Source of the DNA: Paraburkholderia youngii
GTDB lineage: Bacteria > Pseudomonadota > Gammaproteobacteria > Burkholderiales > Burkholderiaceae
DNA length: 64,000 bases
NCBI RefSeq assembly: GCF_013366925.1
Contig: NZ_JAALDK010000002.1
Location: 186,001-250,000 of the forward strand
Direction: 5' to 3'
The position numbers and the translations under genes are program-made. Of the stretch, positions 51,582 through 61,675 are shown piece after piece. The stretch's first letter is position 1; each line of letters opens with the position of its first letter. Below the pieces are notes generated by a model, which saw only the letters and a program-made list of their open reading frames with translations, made no database searches and was not told where the DNA came from.

Positions 51582-52797
51582 GAAGCAAGTCGGCCCGTTG
51601 TCGGGCTACCGCATTCTCGATCTCACCGTCATGACCGCGGGTCCGGTCGGTACAGTGCTGCTTGCCGACCTCGGCGCGGACGTGATCAAGGTTGAGGAAC
51701 CGAACGCCGGTGACCTCTCGCGCAATCTCGGCAATCAATTCGTCGAAGGCGAAAGCGTGCAGTTCCTGTCGCAGAACCGTAACAAGCGCAGCATCCGGCT
51801 CGACCTGAAGTCGCCGAAAGGACGCGATGCATTTCTGCGCATGGCGGAGCACGCGGATGTCGTCGTCGAAAACTTCCGGCCAGGCACGGTGGATCGGCTC
51901 GGCATCGGCTATGAGGCCGTGAAAGCGCGCAATCCGATGATCGTCTATGCAAGCGTGTCGGCGTTCGGACAGAGTGGTCCTTACGCCGCATGGCCGGCAA
52001 ACGATCCCATCGTGCAAGCTGTCGCAGGTCTCATGGACATGACGGGCGAAGCCGGCGGCAATCCGGTTCGGCTCGGGGCGCCGTTGCCCGACTTCGGCGC
52101 GGCCGCGCTGCTCGCGTTCGGCATCTCTGCGGCGCTGTTGCATCGCGAACGGCACGGCGAAGGTCAGCGCATCGATACGTCGCTGCTGTCGGCTGCGCTT
52201 TTCAGCACCATCCCGCGCGACGGCGAGACGCTGAGAAGCGGCAAAGCGCCGGAGCGCCTCGGCAGCGGCCATCCGACGATGGTGCCGTATCGCAACTATC
52301 AGGGCTCCGATGGCCGCTATTTCTTTGCCGCCTGCTTCACCGAAAAATTCTGGCAGAACCTTTGCCGGGCGTTGGGCCGCGAAGACTTGCTGAGCGATGA
52401 ACGGTTTGTCGGCAATACCGCGCGGACTGCGAATCGGCATGCGCTCGACGTGATCCTCGAACAGCAGTTTCTGCTGCATACCGCCGAATACTGGGTGGCG
52501 CATCTGAGCGCCGCGGACGTGCCATGCGCGATCGTGCAGGACTATCACACCGCGTTGACGCAGGACCCGCAGATCGCGCATAACCACGCGGTCGTCGAGA
52601 TCGAACATCCGCTTGCGGGCAGGGTAACGAACATCGCGAGTCCGGTGAATTTTCACGGCAGCCCGGTAGCATACCGCCGTGCGCCGCCCACGCTCGGACA
52701 ACATACGGCTGAAGTACTTGCCGAGTTCGGTTTCGCCGAGGAGGAGATCGCAGTACTCGAAGGTCGTGAACCGGCCGCCGTCGGAGAGAAGTCATGA
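51574..52797 (+). CDS. CaiB/BaiF-family CoA-transferase (class III)
   Basis: From ATG 51574 (8-base overlap with the flavoprotein gene; the frame is open from 51484) the protein has 407 residues. Motifs of class III CoA-transferases are GYRILDLTVMTAGPVGTVLL, LGADVIKVEEPNAGD, NKRSIRLDLKSPKGR and VVENFRPGTVDRLGIGYE. The Asp at about residue 144, before PIVQAVAGLMDMTG, is in the place of the family's acyl-carrying Asp. It would activate the carboxylate for the acyl-CoA dehydrogenase by taking CoA from a donor thioester. Confidence 0.9.
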   Translation: MDKKQVGPLSGYRILDLTVMTAGPVGTVLLADLGADVIKVEEPNAGDLSRNLGNQFVEGESVQFLSQNRNKRSIRLDLKSPKGRDAFLRMAEHADVVVENFRPGTVDRLGIGYEAVKARNPMIVYASVSAFGQSGPYAAWPANDPIVQAVAGLMDMTGEAGGNPVRLGAPLPDFGAAALLAFGISAALLHRERHGEGQRIDTSLLSAALFSTIPRDGETLRSGKAPERLGSGHPTMVPYRNYQGSDGRYFFAACFTEKFWQNLCRALGREDLLSDERFVGNTARTANRHALDVILEQQFLLHTAEYWVAHLSAADVPCAIVQDYHTALTQDPQIAHNHAVVEIEHPLAGRVTNIASPVNFHGSPVAYRRAPPTLGQHTAEVLAEFGFAEEEIAVLEGREPAAVGEKS

Positions 52798-54434
52798 AAT
52801 CGTACACAACGGACTACGTGATCGTCGGCGCGGGGACGGCGGGTTGCGTGCTCGCCAACCGCCTGACCGAAGACCCGAACGTCAAAGTGATTCTTGTCGA
52901 AGCCGGCGAGCGCGATCGTCACCCGTTCATCCACGTACCGGCCGGCTTCGTGCGATTGCTCGATCATCCAACCGTGACATGGCGCTATCGCACGCGGGCC
53001 GACGCCGAGACCAGCGGCCGTGCAATCCTGTTTCCGCGTGGACGCGGACTCGGCGGGTCCAGCGCGATCAACGGCCTGCTTTATGTGCGCCCGTTCGCGG
53101 AGGATATCGATAGTTGGGAGCAGTCGGGCGCCAAGGGCTGGACATTCGGCAACTGTCTGCCGTTCTACCGCCGCTCCGAAACGTGGACCGAGGGCAACAG
53201 TCCGCAACGCGGCAAGGATGGTCCGATCCGGGTCAGCCGGGTGGAGAATCCGCCGGAGATCTGTGCGGCGGTCGTGCAAGCTGCCCAAAAAGCCGGTCTC
53301 GAGTTTGTAGACGATCCAAACAGCGACACGCGCGGTCCGTCGATCTGGTACTACCAGCAAACGCGCGACGGACGTCGCCGCTCGAGCGCAGCGCGCGGTT
53401 ATCTGCGGCCCGCAATGGCGCGGCCGAATCTCACGGTGGTGACCGGCGTCCAGGTGTCCGGGCTCGAAATGAACGGCACGCACGTGAGCGGCATCAATGC
53501 GACGACGACCGCAGGCGTTTCGATGCAGTTTCGCGCGACCCGCGAGGTCATTCTTAGCGCCGGCGTGATCGGGACGCCCAGGCTGCTCGAAGTGAGCGGC
53601 ATCGGCGATAAGGACGTGCTCGACAATGCGGGCATTCGAACTCGCATCGCGTTACCGGGCGTCGGCAACAATTTGCAGGATCACTATGTAGTCCGGCTCG
53701 GCTATCGGGTACGGGGTGCAGGCACCGCGAACGAGCGCTCGCACGGACTCGCGCTCGCGCGCGAGATGATGCGCTACGTCGTGTCGGGGACCGGCGTACT
53801 GACCTATAGCGCGGCGATCGTCGGCGGCTTCGCACAGACGCGGCTCGCAACCCGGCCCGACGTGCAGTTCGTGATCGCGCCAGGCAGCTTCGCCGAGGGA
53901 CGGATCGGAGTGCTGGAGTCGGAGCCCGGCGTCTCCTGCGGCGTCTGGCAGATGCGCCCGGAAAGCCGTGGGCACGTGCACATCACCAGCAGCGAGATCA
54001 CGGCAGCGCCGACGATCGCACCGTCATACCTGAGCAGCGAACTGGACCGCAACACGATGGTGGAAGGACTCAAGATCGGCCGCCGGATCTTCGCGCAGCC
54101 CGAGGTCGCCCGCTATATCGTCGACGAAACCGTACCGGGCCGTCAGGCGGACACTGATGAGGCGTTACTGCAATACGTGCGTGACAATGGCTCGACTGTT
54201 TATCACGCGGTTGGCACGTGCCGGATGGGAGAGGACGAAATGAGCGTCGTCGATTCCGAAATGCGGGTGCGCGGAACGACCGGCCTGCGCATCGTCGACG
54301 GCTCGGTGATGCCGTCGATAACCTCGACCAACACCAATGCGACGGTGCTAATGCTAGCCGAGCGCGCAGCTGACATGATCCGTTCGCCGATGACTGCGCG
54401 CACGGCTTCGGCATATTCGAAGGAGACGGTATGA
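52794..54434 (+). CDS. GMC-family FAD-dependent oxidoreductase (choline dehydrogenase-like)
   Basis: The 546-residue protein overlaps the CoA-transferase stop by 4 bases. The FAD-binding start is [17 protein letters not shown], the GMC signature is [20 protein letters not shown], and the second signature lies in [20 protein letters not shown]. The active-site His is His471 in [10 protein letters not shown], with the second residue in [11 protein letters not shown] (Asn513 area). It oxidises a primary alcohol to an aldehyde, feeding the aldehyde dehydrogenase. The immediate EtfBA neighbours suggest possible transfer of electrons to ETF. Confidence 0.92.
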   Translation: MKSYTTDYVIVGAGTAGCVLANRLTEDPNVKVILVEAGERDRHPFIHVPAGFVRLLDHPTVTWRYRTRADAETSGRAILFPRGRGLGGSSAINGLLYVRPFAEDIDSWEQSGAKGWTFGNCLPFYRRSETWTEGNSPQRGKDGPIRVSRVENPPEICAAVVQAAQKAGLEFVDDPNSDTRGPSIWYYQQTRDGRRRSSAARGYLRPAMARPNLTVVTGVQVSGLEMNGTHVSGINATTTAGVSMQFRATREVILSAGVIGTPRLLEVSGIGDKDVLDNAGIRTRIALPGVGNNLQDHYVVRLGYRVRGAGTANERSHGLALAREMMRYVVSGTGVLTYSAAIVGGFAQTRLATRPDVQFVIAPGSFAEGRIGVLESEPGVSCGVWQMRPESRGHVHITSSEITAAPTIAPSYLSSELDRNTMVEGLKIGRRIFAQPEVARYIVDETVPGRQADTDEALLQYVRDNGSTVYHAVGTCRMGEDEMSVVDSEMRVRGTTGLRIVDGSVMPSITSTNTNATVLMLAERAADMIRSPMTARTASAYSKETV

Positions 54435-55180
54435 AAGTGCTGGTAGGTGTAAAGCGAGTGGTCGACTACAACGTGAAGGTCCGGATCAAGTCGGACGGCA
54501 CGGGTGTCGACATTGCAAACGTGAAGATGTCGATGAATCCGTTCGACGAAATCGCGGTTGAGGAAGCGGTGCGGTTAAAGGAAGCCGGCGTGGTTAGCGA
54601 GGTGGTGGCGGTTTCTTGCGGTGTTGCTCAGGCGCAGGAGACGCTGCGTACGGCGTTGGCGATAGGCGCGGACCGTGCTGTCTTGATCGAGTCATCCGAA
54701 GACCTGCAGCCACTGGCCGTTGCCAAGCTGCTCAAGGCGCTGGTCGACAAGGAACAGCCTTCGTTGGTATTGCTGGGCAAGCAGGCCATCGACGACGACT
54801 CGAACCAGACCGGGCAGATGCTCGCCGCTTTGGCTGACCTTCCGCAAGCGACGTTCGCTTCGGAGGTCGTTGTGGCTGACGGGAAGGCGACCGTGTCGCG
54901 CGAAGTGGACGGCGGAGCTGAAACGCTGTCGCTGACGCTTCCCGCCGTGGTCACCACTGATCTACGCCTGAACGAGCCGCGCTACGTGACATTGCCGAAC
55001 ATCATGAAGGCGAAGAAAAAGCCGCTGCAAACGATCAGGCCCGAAGACCTCGGCGTCGATGTCACGCCGCGGCTTAAAACACTGAAAGTCGCCGAGCCGC
55101 CCAGGCGTTCCGCCGGGGTGACAGTGCCGGACGTAAAGACGCTGGTCGAGAAGCTGAAGACCGAAGCGAAGGTGCTTTAG
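54431..55180 (+). CDS. etfB: Electron transfer flavoprotein beta subunit
   Basis: The 249-residue protein begins [20 protein letters not shown], typical of EtfB, and contains [20 protein letters not shown] and [20 protein letters not shown] with the AMP/FAD-contact region. It overlaps the GMC stop by 4 bases. With EtfA it accepts electrons from acyl-CoA dehydrogenases and hands them to ETF-ubiquinone oxidoreductase. The link to an acyl-CoA dehydrogenase in the same operon suggests a pathway-specific copy. Confidence 0.95.
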   Translation: MKVLVGVKRVVDYNVKVRIKSDGTGVDIANVKMSMNPFDEIAVEEAVRLKEAGVVSEVVAVSCGVAQAQETLRTALAIGADRAVLIESSEDLQPLAVAKLLKALVDKEQPSLVLLGKQAIDDDSNQTGQMLAALADLPQATFASEVVVADGKATVSREVDGGAETLSLTLPAVVTTDLRLNEPRYVTLPNIMKAKKKPLQTIRPEDLGVDVTPRLKTLKVAEPPRRSAGVTVPDVKTLVEKLKTEAKVL

Positions 55181-55205
55181 ATAGAACGGCAACTATGTTG
55201 CATGG

Positions 55206-55239
55206 GACTGGAGTAAGCGCTAAAGCGCTAACTCCAGTC
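55206..55239. promoter_or_regulatory. Long near-perfect palindrome between etfB and etfA
   Basis: Nested arms GACTGGAGT/ACTCCAGTC (55206-55214, 55231-55239) and AGCGCT/AGCGCT (55216-55221, 55224-55229) give a 34-base hairpin with one mismatched pair and a 2-base loop. It has no T-run. It stands between two genes whose products are needed 1:1, so an RNA-stability or processing role is more likely than termination. Confidence 0.6.
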
Positions 55240-55257
55240 GACACGGAGACGAAGCAA

Positions 55258-56199
55258 ATGACGAATCTGGTTAGCCTGGTAATAGCAGAACACGATAATG
55301 CGTCGATCAAGGCAGCGACGCTGACTACCATTGCAGCGGCGAAGAAGATCGGCGGTGAAGTTCACGTGCTGGTCGCGGGTCACAATGCGCAGCCCGTGGT
55401 CGACGCGGCAGCGAACATCGCGGGCGTTAGCAAAGTATTGCTGGCCGATGCGCCGCAACTCGAAGTGGGCCTCGCGGAAAACGTCGAAGCGACGGTGCTG
55501 AATATCGCAAAGAACTATTCGCACATCCTGGCTCCGGCCACCGCCTACGGCAAGAACGTCGCGCCGCGTATCGCCGCGAAGCTCGACGTCGCTCAGATCA
55601 GCGACATCACCGCAGTCGAGTCACCCGATACGTTCGAGCGTCCGATCTACGCGGGCAACGCCATTGCGATCGTGCAATCGGCTGATCCGATCAAGGTCAT
55701 CACCGTGCGCTCGACCGGTTTCGACGCCGTCGCGGCCGAAGGCGGCAGCGCAGCGGTCGAAAAGATCGAAGCCGCAGCCGACGTAGGCATCTCGCAGTTC
55801 GTGAGCCGCGAAGTGACGAAGCTCGATCGTCCGGAACTGACGTCGGCAAACATCATCGTGTCGGGCGGCCGGGGTCTCGGCAGCGGCGAGAACTACACGA
55901 AGGTGCTGGAGCCTTTGGCAGACAAGCTCGGTGCAGCGATGGGCGCATCGCGTGCAGCCGTCGATGCGGGCTACGTGCCGAACGACTATCAGGTTGGTCA
56001 GACGGGCAAGATCGTCGCGCCGCAACTGTATATCGCGGTCGGCATTTCGGGTGCGATCCAGCACCTTGCGGGCATGAAGGACTCGAAGGTGATCGTCGCG
56101 ATCAACAAGGATAAAGAAGCGCCGATTTTCAGCGTCGCGGATTACAGCCTCGTCGGTGACCTGTTCACCGTCGTGCCCGAACTCGTCGGAAGCCTATGA
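55258..56199 (+). CDS. etfA: Electron transfer flavoprotein alpha subunit
   Basis: From ATG 55258 (CGGAGACG upstream; the frame is open from 55195) the protein has 313 residues. It shows the EtfA C-terminal FAD-binding domain: [60 protein letters not shown]. It closes the catabolic operon. It partners EtfB and carries electrons from the acyl-CoA dehydrogenase. Confidence 0.95.
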   Translation: MTNLVSLVIAEHDNASIKAATLTTIAAAKKIGGEVHVLVAGHNAQPVVDAAANIAGVSKVLLADAPQLEVGLAENVEATVLNIAKNYSHILAPATAYGKNVAPRIAAKLDVAQISDITAVESPDTFERPIYAGNAIAIVQSADPIKVITVRSTGFDAVAAEGGSAAVEKIEAAADVGISQFVSREVTKLDRPELTSANIIVSGGRGLGSGENYTKVLEPLADKLGAAMGASRAAVDAGYVPNDYQVGQTGKIVAPQLYIAVGISGAIQHLAGMKDSKVIVAINKDKEAPIFSVADYSLVGDLFTVVPELVGSL

Positions 56200-56362
56200 G
56201 GCCCTTGATGACTGGCTGCTCGCGTTCACTGGCGGAGAAACCGGGCACTGCGACGGGCGGCCATCATGGTGGCATTGTCGAGAGATTAAGGCACGCCCCT
56301 TGCGGCGCTTCATTCACGTGAACGGCCGATGCTGGCTTGAGATATCCTCTTTTGAGTGAGCC

Positions 56363-56674
56363 ATGAAACATCTAACTAAGACGTTTTTCGCTTCGGTTCT
56401 CGTGGTGGCACTGCCGGCAATAACATACGCACAAGTCGGCGGCAGCGCTGACGGGACGGCAACATCCCGTGCCGGCGCGGGGCGGATGAAAACCCCGAGT
56501 GGAAGAGGATACGATTCGCCGGATGTCACGGGTAGTGGCGTCGGTGCGGCGGGCAGTATCCCTTCGACGCGATCTTCCAAGCGCAAGGCCAATGGTCTGA
56601 ATATGGGTACCCGTGACGGCGCGAACAGCGACGTCAACAGACCACGGAACGGCCCAAGGCAAGACGGCCAGTAG
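56363..56674 (+). CDS. Small secreted hypothetical protein
   Basis: The 103-residue protein begins with a clear signal peptide (MKHLTKTFFASVLVVALPAI, cleaved near TYAQ at residue 23). The mature part is rich in Gly, Ser, Arg and Asn and looks disordered, with few hydrophobic residues. It belongs to no family I recognise; similar low-complexity exported proteins are common in Burkholderiales. Confidence 0.65.
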   Translation: MKHLTKTFFASVLVVALPAITYAQVGGSADGTATSRAGAGRMKTPSGRGYDSPDVTGSGVGAAGSIPSTRSSKRKANGLNMGTRDGANSDVNRPRNGPRQDGQ

Positions 56675-57311
56675 CCAGCCGGTTGCACGCGGCGTCATTC
56701 GCCACGGCCGTGATTGTCGTTACGCACTGCGGCATCGAGTGCGGCATCGCTCTCTGCTTCACCATCACCGGATAACTGCCGATCTCTACCTGCTAGTGCA
56801 CGCCCGAAGCCTGCCGAACGCAGACAGGCGAGACCACCGTCTTACAGTCGTCGTACGAGGCTCTCAGTTCGCCGTTGACGCGCGAGCCGGTAGTCGCGAT
56901 CGAGCAGCTGTGCATGATGAAGATCGGTGTTGAATGCCGAAGTGGCAGCAGCCGAGGATGGCGAGAGGCAACTTTAGCGACGCCGTTAAATGCCCTGTGC
57001 AAGAGCGGTGGGGCGCGCACGGAAGCTGACGAAAAGCCGGACTCCGTTCGCATTATCGTTTCCGTGGTCGGTACTCGATAGTTCAGTCTCGGCGACTGGC
57101 GGCAGTAGGGCGCAGATCACTCTGAGATTTGGAACGTCGTTTGCTCAGATGTCTCCGTCGGCGGTTGCACACTGCGCTTGCGCTTCGAAAGCCTCAAGTG
57201 CATGGATCAATTTTCTGTCGTGGACCCGATCGTTGATGAGCACCGTTGCACCGCAGACTGTTACGCGCGAAGCGCGTGATCGACGGCACCGGTAGAGCAG
57301 AGACGGTAGAA
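56675..57311. other. No convincing gene
   Basis: The longest frame (68 codons at 56875-57081, + strand) has no ribosome-binding site and no known motif. The region likely holds the promoter of the lipoprotein pair that follows. Confidence 0.45.
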
Positions 57312-57890
57312 ATGCACAAGAACATGGTGTGGGCCGACAACGCGAAGTCCGTTGTCGCAGGCAAACGCCCCCACGTAGCAGCGCTGCTCGCGCTGGCGCT
57401 GGCGGTGTCGTCCGCATTGAGCGGCTGTAGCTCGTTGTACTCGGAAGGCGCGGTCGCGGGCGCCGGTATCGCGGGTGCCGCGGTCGCGGGCAAGGTCACC
57501 AGCAATGCGGCGGTCGCGACCGGTATCGGTCTTGGCGCGGTCGCCGCCGCGCGCGCCGGCGTGCAGTACTCGGAGCGCGTGGTCCACACGAATACGCAGA
57601 ACAGCATCGCGCAGGCGGCCGGTCCGCTCGATGTCGGCGCGGTCGCTCCCTGGAGCATCACCCACTCTTTCCCGATCGAAGACGACGAGCACGGCCGCGT
57701 GACCGTCAGCCGCCTGATCAGCACCGGCGCGCTCGACTGCAAGGAAATCGTCTTTTCCGTCGATCAGAACGCAACACGCGACAAGCCCGCGAGCAGCGCG
57801 TTTTACATCGCATCGGTTTGCCGCGACGGTAAGGACTGGCGTTGGGCATCGGCCGAACCCGCCACCGAGCGCTGGGGTGCGCTGCAATGA
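57312..57890 (+). CDS. Putative lipoprotein, first of a tandem paralogous pair
   Basis: From ATG 57312 the protein has 192 residues (ATG 57324 is also possible). A lipobox LSGC places the lipid Cys at about residue 39. A Gly/Ala-rich, glycine-zipper-like stretch follows (GAVAGAGIAGAAVAGKVTSN), then a C-terminal domain ending DWRWASAEPATERWGALQ. It likely sits on a membrane face in the envelope. The next gene is a paralogue that begins within its stop codon. Confidence 0.72.
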   Translation: MHKNMVWADNAKSVVAGKRPHVAALLALALAVSSALSGCSSLYSEGAVAGAGIAGAAVAGKVTSNAAVATGIGLGAVAAARAGVQYSERVVHTNTQNSIAQAAGPLDVGAVAPWSITHSFPIEDDEHGRVTVSRLISTGALDCKEIVFSVDQNATRDKPASSAFYIASVCRDGKDWRWASAEPATERWGALQ

Positions 57891-58423
57891 TATTGCGTTC
57901 GCCTGGCGTTCCGAGGGGTGATCGGCTGCGGCTCATCGCGGCCGGCGCGCTATGCGTCGGCGCGAGCCTGCTGGCGAGCGGCTGCGCGTCGATCGGCGCC
58001 GCGAGCGGCGCGGCGGCGGGTGTCGCTTCGGGCATCGTGACCAGCAATCCGGCCGTCGCGCTCGGCGTCGGCGTGGCGGTGCAGGCCGCCACCGACGAAG
58101 CGGTCGCGCGCTACATGCGCGGCATGCACAAGGATCAGCAGGATCTGATGGCGGCGCTGGTCGGGACGATGGCGGTCGGCGAAACGAAACCGTGGTCGGT
58201 CAAGCACACGTTGCCGATCGAAAACGGTCACGGCCAGGTGCGCGTGACGCGGGCGGTCAACTCGGCGCTCGCGCTGTGCAAAGACTTCGTGTTCTCGGTG
58301 CAGGACGGCGACGGCCCGAACGCGCCCGAGAGGTGGTTCACGGCGAGCGCGTGCCAGCAGGACAAGGGCTGGAAGTGGGCGACGGCCGAGCCGGCGGTCG
58401 CACGCTGGGGCAATTTGCAATAA
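57887..58423 (+). CDS. Putative lipoprotein, second of a tandem paralogous pair
   Basis: The start ATG 57887 overlaps the previous TGA (ATGA). The 178-residue protein has a lipobox LASGC (Cys at about residue 33), a Gly/Ala-rich membrane-like segment and a C-terminal domain with KPWSVKHTLPIENGHGQVRV and KGWKWATAEPAVARWGNLQ, mirroring the first protein (APWSITHSFPIEDDEHGRVT, DWRWASAEPATERWGALQ). The coupling and similarity suggest that the two act as a hetero-oligomer. Confidence 0.75.
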   Translation: MILRSPGVPRGDRLRLIAAGALCVGASLLASGCASIGAASGAAAGVASGIVTSNPAVALGVGVAVQAATDEAVARYMRGMHKDQQDLMAALVGTMAVGETKPWSVKHTLPIENGHGQVRVTRAVNSALALCKDFVFSVQDGDGPNAPERWFTASACQQDKGWKWATAEPAVARWGNLQ

Positions 58424-58424
58424 T

Positions 58425-58451
58425 GAAGCGGCGAATGTTTCTCGCCGCTTC
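58425..58451 (+). terminator. Hairpin after the lipoprotein pair
   Basis: Perfect 10-base arms (58425-58434 and 58442-58451) with a 7-base loop begin one base after the stop codon of the second lipoprotein. There is no T-run, only a C/T-rich stretch, so the terminator call is moderate. 58452-58723 shows no gene. Confidence 0.55.
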
Positions 58452-58723
58452 CTCCCTCCGTCATTAACGACGGAAGGCCCCATCGTAAGCAGTTCCTGGA
58501 GGACGCAGTCCACCTTGCGCGCGCAGGGCAGCCCCCGATGACCAGGATGCAGTCCTGATGGGGCTGTCGTTGAGCACAGCCCCGCGTGATAGATCGCACG
58601 CTAGCAGGAGTGATTTAACGTCGCTCTGTACATCGGAGAAGCGGCGACGCCTTCCAATCAATGGTTACGCTAGAGCACACGGGTCGACAGTTCCCGCAAA
58701 GCGGAAGCGGGTGTGGATCGACG

Positions 58724-59956
58724 CTACCTTGCGGCGAATACCGAGACCCCGCCATTGACGAATCCATTTGCGGCGCAACTCGGGCATCCTGCTGGCGATG
58801 TCGCCGAAGAGTAGGGAACGAAAATCAGCCCTGTCGCCGGGTCGACTGCAACCGAATGCGCATTGTTACCAGTGTTCAGGCGAGTAACGACGCTGCGGGA
58901 ACCGGCGTCGACAATGGTTAGTACCGGCGTACACGGCGATGCGGCCGAGCAGGCGCCATTCGTCGAGGCATTGCCGGAAGAAGTCCAACGGCTTGCCGCG
59001 TTGTAGTAGCGATTGGTGGACACATCGTATTCAAGCTGATCACCTCCACCCGCGTTGAGGGACGCCAGAAGCGCGCCGTTTGAACGATCGATAATCTGCA
59101 TGAGCAACGGCGCGCCAGTCGTCCCTTCTCGGCAACCGACCGCAATATCGTTCCCAGGCCCGAGCGCCAACCCAGTAGGATCGCAGTTACCTTCCCCATA
59201 CATCGCGACGCCCGCAAGGGTCGTATAGTTCTGCGTGCCGCCGTTTGGTATTGCCCGAACAGATACTCCCGGCAGTTTTACGAGTTCACCATGAGGATTC
59301 GTCGTGCTGCCGTCTACGTTCACGTAGAAGTTGTCGCTCGTGGCGTCGTACCGGCAGGCTTCGAGTCCGGCAGTGGGTTTACCCGCGTTGTCAGTGAATG
59401 TGACCTTTGCCACGACGGTCTGAGTTGCCGTGTTGATGAATGTCGCGAAGGGCGGGCTCTCTTCCGGACTCGAGATCATGAAGATGCCATGGGTCGAATC
59501 GAGACAACCTTCATCTGCGCGCACGCCGGTTGTGCTGACCACTATCTTGCTTATCACTGCCCCTGCTGCAGGGTCGACGATCTTCACAGAATTCACGTCC
59601 CCCGCATAGATGAGGCTGCCGACAGGCGTCGCGCCGTCCGGGCCGGCCTGCGAATTTGGACCGGGTCCAAGTCCCGTAAACGCGAGCGGACCGCTCCCCT
59701 GGATTGCCTTGACGAACGACTTCGATGGAATGTCGATCTGATCCAGCGAAGCGTTATTTCTGTCGGTAAAAAAGTAATGGCTACCGGAAACGACGCCGAT
59801 ATCAAAGGAAAAGTTGACGCCGGCCTTGATGTTCGGCACGGCAATGTCCGATACATAATGCGGCCCGCTTGTAAGGTTGTCCCCGCCGCCACAGCCCGCA
59901 ATAACGACCGCCACCGACGCAACCGCCATTGCATTTGCCCAAATGTACCTTCGCAT
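58724..59956 (-). CDS. Lipoprotein with predicted beta-propeller (YncE/SMP-30-like)
   Basis: The 410-residue protein has a lipoprotein signal (MRRYIWANAMAVASVAVVIA, then GC, Cys at residue 22) and repeats of about 45 residues with the pattern V-x-x-I-D-x-x-x-G-x-V (TDRNNASLDQIDIPSKSFVK, GDVNSVKIVDPAAGAVISKI, LLMQIIDRSNGALLASLNAG, VLTIVDAGSRSVVTRLNTGN, NNAHSVAVDPATGLIFVPYS). This is typical of YncE-like surface beta-propellers, which bind proteins or small molecules. Cys pairs near the end (CSAASPC, CPSC) may form disulfides. Function unknown. Confidence 0.78.
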   Translation of the reverse strand: MRRYIWANAMAVASVAVVIAGCGGGDNLTSGPHYVSDIAVPNIKAGVNFSFDIGVVSGSHYFFTDRNNASLDQIDIPSKSFVKAIQGSGPLAFTGLGPGPNSQAGPDGATPVGSLIYAGDVNSVKIVDPAAGAVISKIVVSTTGVRADEGCLDSTHGIFMISSPEESPPFATFINTATQTVVAKVTFTDNAGKPTAGLEACRYDATSDNFYVNVDGSTTNPHGELVKLPGVSVRAIPNGGTQNYTTLAGVAMYGEGNCDPTGLALGPGNDIAVGCREGTTGAPLLMQIIDRSNGALLASLNAGGGDQLEYDVSTNRYYNAASRWTSSGNASTNGACSAASPCTPVLTIVDAGSRSVVTRLNTGNNAHSVAVDPATGLIFVPYSSATSPAGCPSCAANGFVNGGVSVFAAR

Positions 59957-60747
59957 CGCCCACCTCCTCTGATCGTTGAAATATGTCGAGCTTCGTCAAT
60001 GCGTCTGCAACAGTGGAATCCGCCGCTACAGCATACGCTTTCCATTAAGTAGTCGTCCGTATCGTATTCACCAGGTATCAAACGTGATTTGCTTCAGTTT
60101 TTCATAAGGTTTCCGTCGAGCGTTGCCGCTGCCCTGAACAAGGCGACTCCGCAAATGCAGAGCGGAACTTTTAGCCATTCAATGTCGCGAAGTTCGCCAT
60201 ACCACCATGCTCGGGCTTCGCGCCAAAACCAGCTGACAAAAGGGCCCGTCGCGGCGAGATGCAATCGGTTAGCACCGGTTTGCACGCCTCCATGAAAGCG
60301 CGTTCATTTGGCGTAGGCGTGTTCGCTCAAGCGCCCATCCGCCGCGTGATTAACGTTGCGGCAAACGTAGCTGCCGATGTGATCAATGCGCTTAATGGCT
60401 TCACCGTAGAGCGAAAGCGCTGCCGGTTGCCAGACGTGAATCTTTACATAGTTATTGGGGGCGAAGTTTTGACGTTCCCGGGTCAACGTCCATGTGCAGC
60501 GGAATCTGCGAAGACACAGAGCTGATAACACCCGTTGAACCAACCCGCTGACGCGGGAGGAGGCGGTTGGCCAGCGACTTTTGCTCCGGGGATCATCAGT
60601 CGGGTGCATCCTTTCGAGTGGGACGATGGCAGTGCAGTTTGCTATCCTGACCGTTCAGAGCGGAGTCCCCCATGACACCGCTACGTCGACGCATGATCGA
60701 GGATATGCGCGTGCGCAACCCTTCCTTGTGGAAGACCGCTGTCGTCG
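59957..60747. other. About 0.8 kb without a recognisable gene
   Basis: Frames of 60-100 codons occur on both strands, none with a ribosome-binding site and a plausible protein sequence. I see no RNA gene or mobile-element end. Confidence 0.45.
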
Positions 60748-61467
60748 TCATTCGGCCGGCGATCGCGCTCCGCTCGCTCGCAGGATCATGCTCACCACTT
60801 CTTCCGTAGTCGTCTCGAAGCGCTTCGTCGCTAGCGCGCGCTTGCCCGAGAGCGCGCATATCTGTGCCTCGAAATCGGCATAGTGCTGAGTGGTCGCCCA
60901 GATCATGAACAGTAGGGTCGTCGGATCGACGGGCGCGAGCAAGCCTTTGGCAATCCATCGCTCGATCAGCTTCACACGTGTGTCCATCCACGGCTTCACG
61001 CGTTCGAGCAGGATCTCCTGCATATGCGCCGCACCGCTGATGATTTCGTTGGCCCACACCTTCGAGCCGAGCGGGCGGCGCCGTGACAGGCCCATCTTGG
61101 CGCGTACGTAGCCGCCTATCGCCTCGACCGGATCGTCGCTTGCATCGAACAGGTTGGCGGCCGCGTTCCATTCCTCGAAAACATCGTCGAGTACGCGCCA
61201 GTAGAGCGCGAGTTTGGTCGGGAAGTAGTAGTGCAGATTGGCCTTCGGCAAGCCCGCGCGCTCGGCGATCAGCGCCGTGCTCGCGCCTTCGAAACCGCGT
61301 TCGGCGAACACGGCTTCGGCACAGGCGAGCAGGTGGGATTCATTCGACGCGCGAATCGCGGCTTTGCGCCGACCGGGCTTATGCGTTGCGTCAGCGGCTG
61401 GCTGCGCCAGCGCCGTGCCGCGCGTCCCGAAGGGCACGGCTCGCGCGGTGGGTTCGTCGTTGCGCAT
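60748..61467 (-). CDS. rutR: TetR-family regulator, RutR-like
   Basis: The 239-residue protein has an Arg/Pro-rich N-terminal extension, a TetR helix-turn-helix at about residues 38-85 (ESHLLACAEAVFAERGFEGA, STALIAERAGLPKANLHYYF) and a C-terminal domain of the RutR type (LGSKVWANEIISGAAHMQEI, LLAPVDPTTLLFMIWATTQH). RutR senses uracil or thymine and controls pyrimidine breakdown. The divergent hydrolase and preT genes fit that role well. Confidence 0.87.
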   Translation of the reverse strand: MRNDEPTARAVPFGTRGTALAQPAADATHKPGRRKAAIRASNESHLLACAEAVFAERGFEGASTALIAERAGLPKANLHYYFPTKLALYWRVLDDVFEEWNAAANLFDASDDPVEAIGGYVRAKMGLSRRRPLGSKVWANEIISGAAHMQEILLERVKPWMDTRVKLIERWIAKGLLAPVDPTTLLFMIWATTQHYADFEAQICALSGKRALATKRFETTTEEVVSMILRASGARSPAE

Positions 61468-61675
61468 AGTGTTCGGTCCATTCGAAAGAAATGAGAAGCG
61501 CGTCGGCCGCGCCTGCCGGCTTCATTGTAGCCACGATGCAAGTGCGTCGCGTATTCACCCGCATCGGCAGAAACGCGCAAGTCGGACGTCCGCGTGCTTT
61601 TCGCGCACTGCAGCATCAATGGCACGGTTCTCGCTCGTAATTCCGCATTGAATTAGCGAAGTTTATCGTCTAAAA

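Noticed and set aside
55206..55239. Palindrome between etfB and etfA as a terminator
   Set aside because: No T-run follows, and etfA downstream has only a short leader and must be expressed with etfB.
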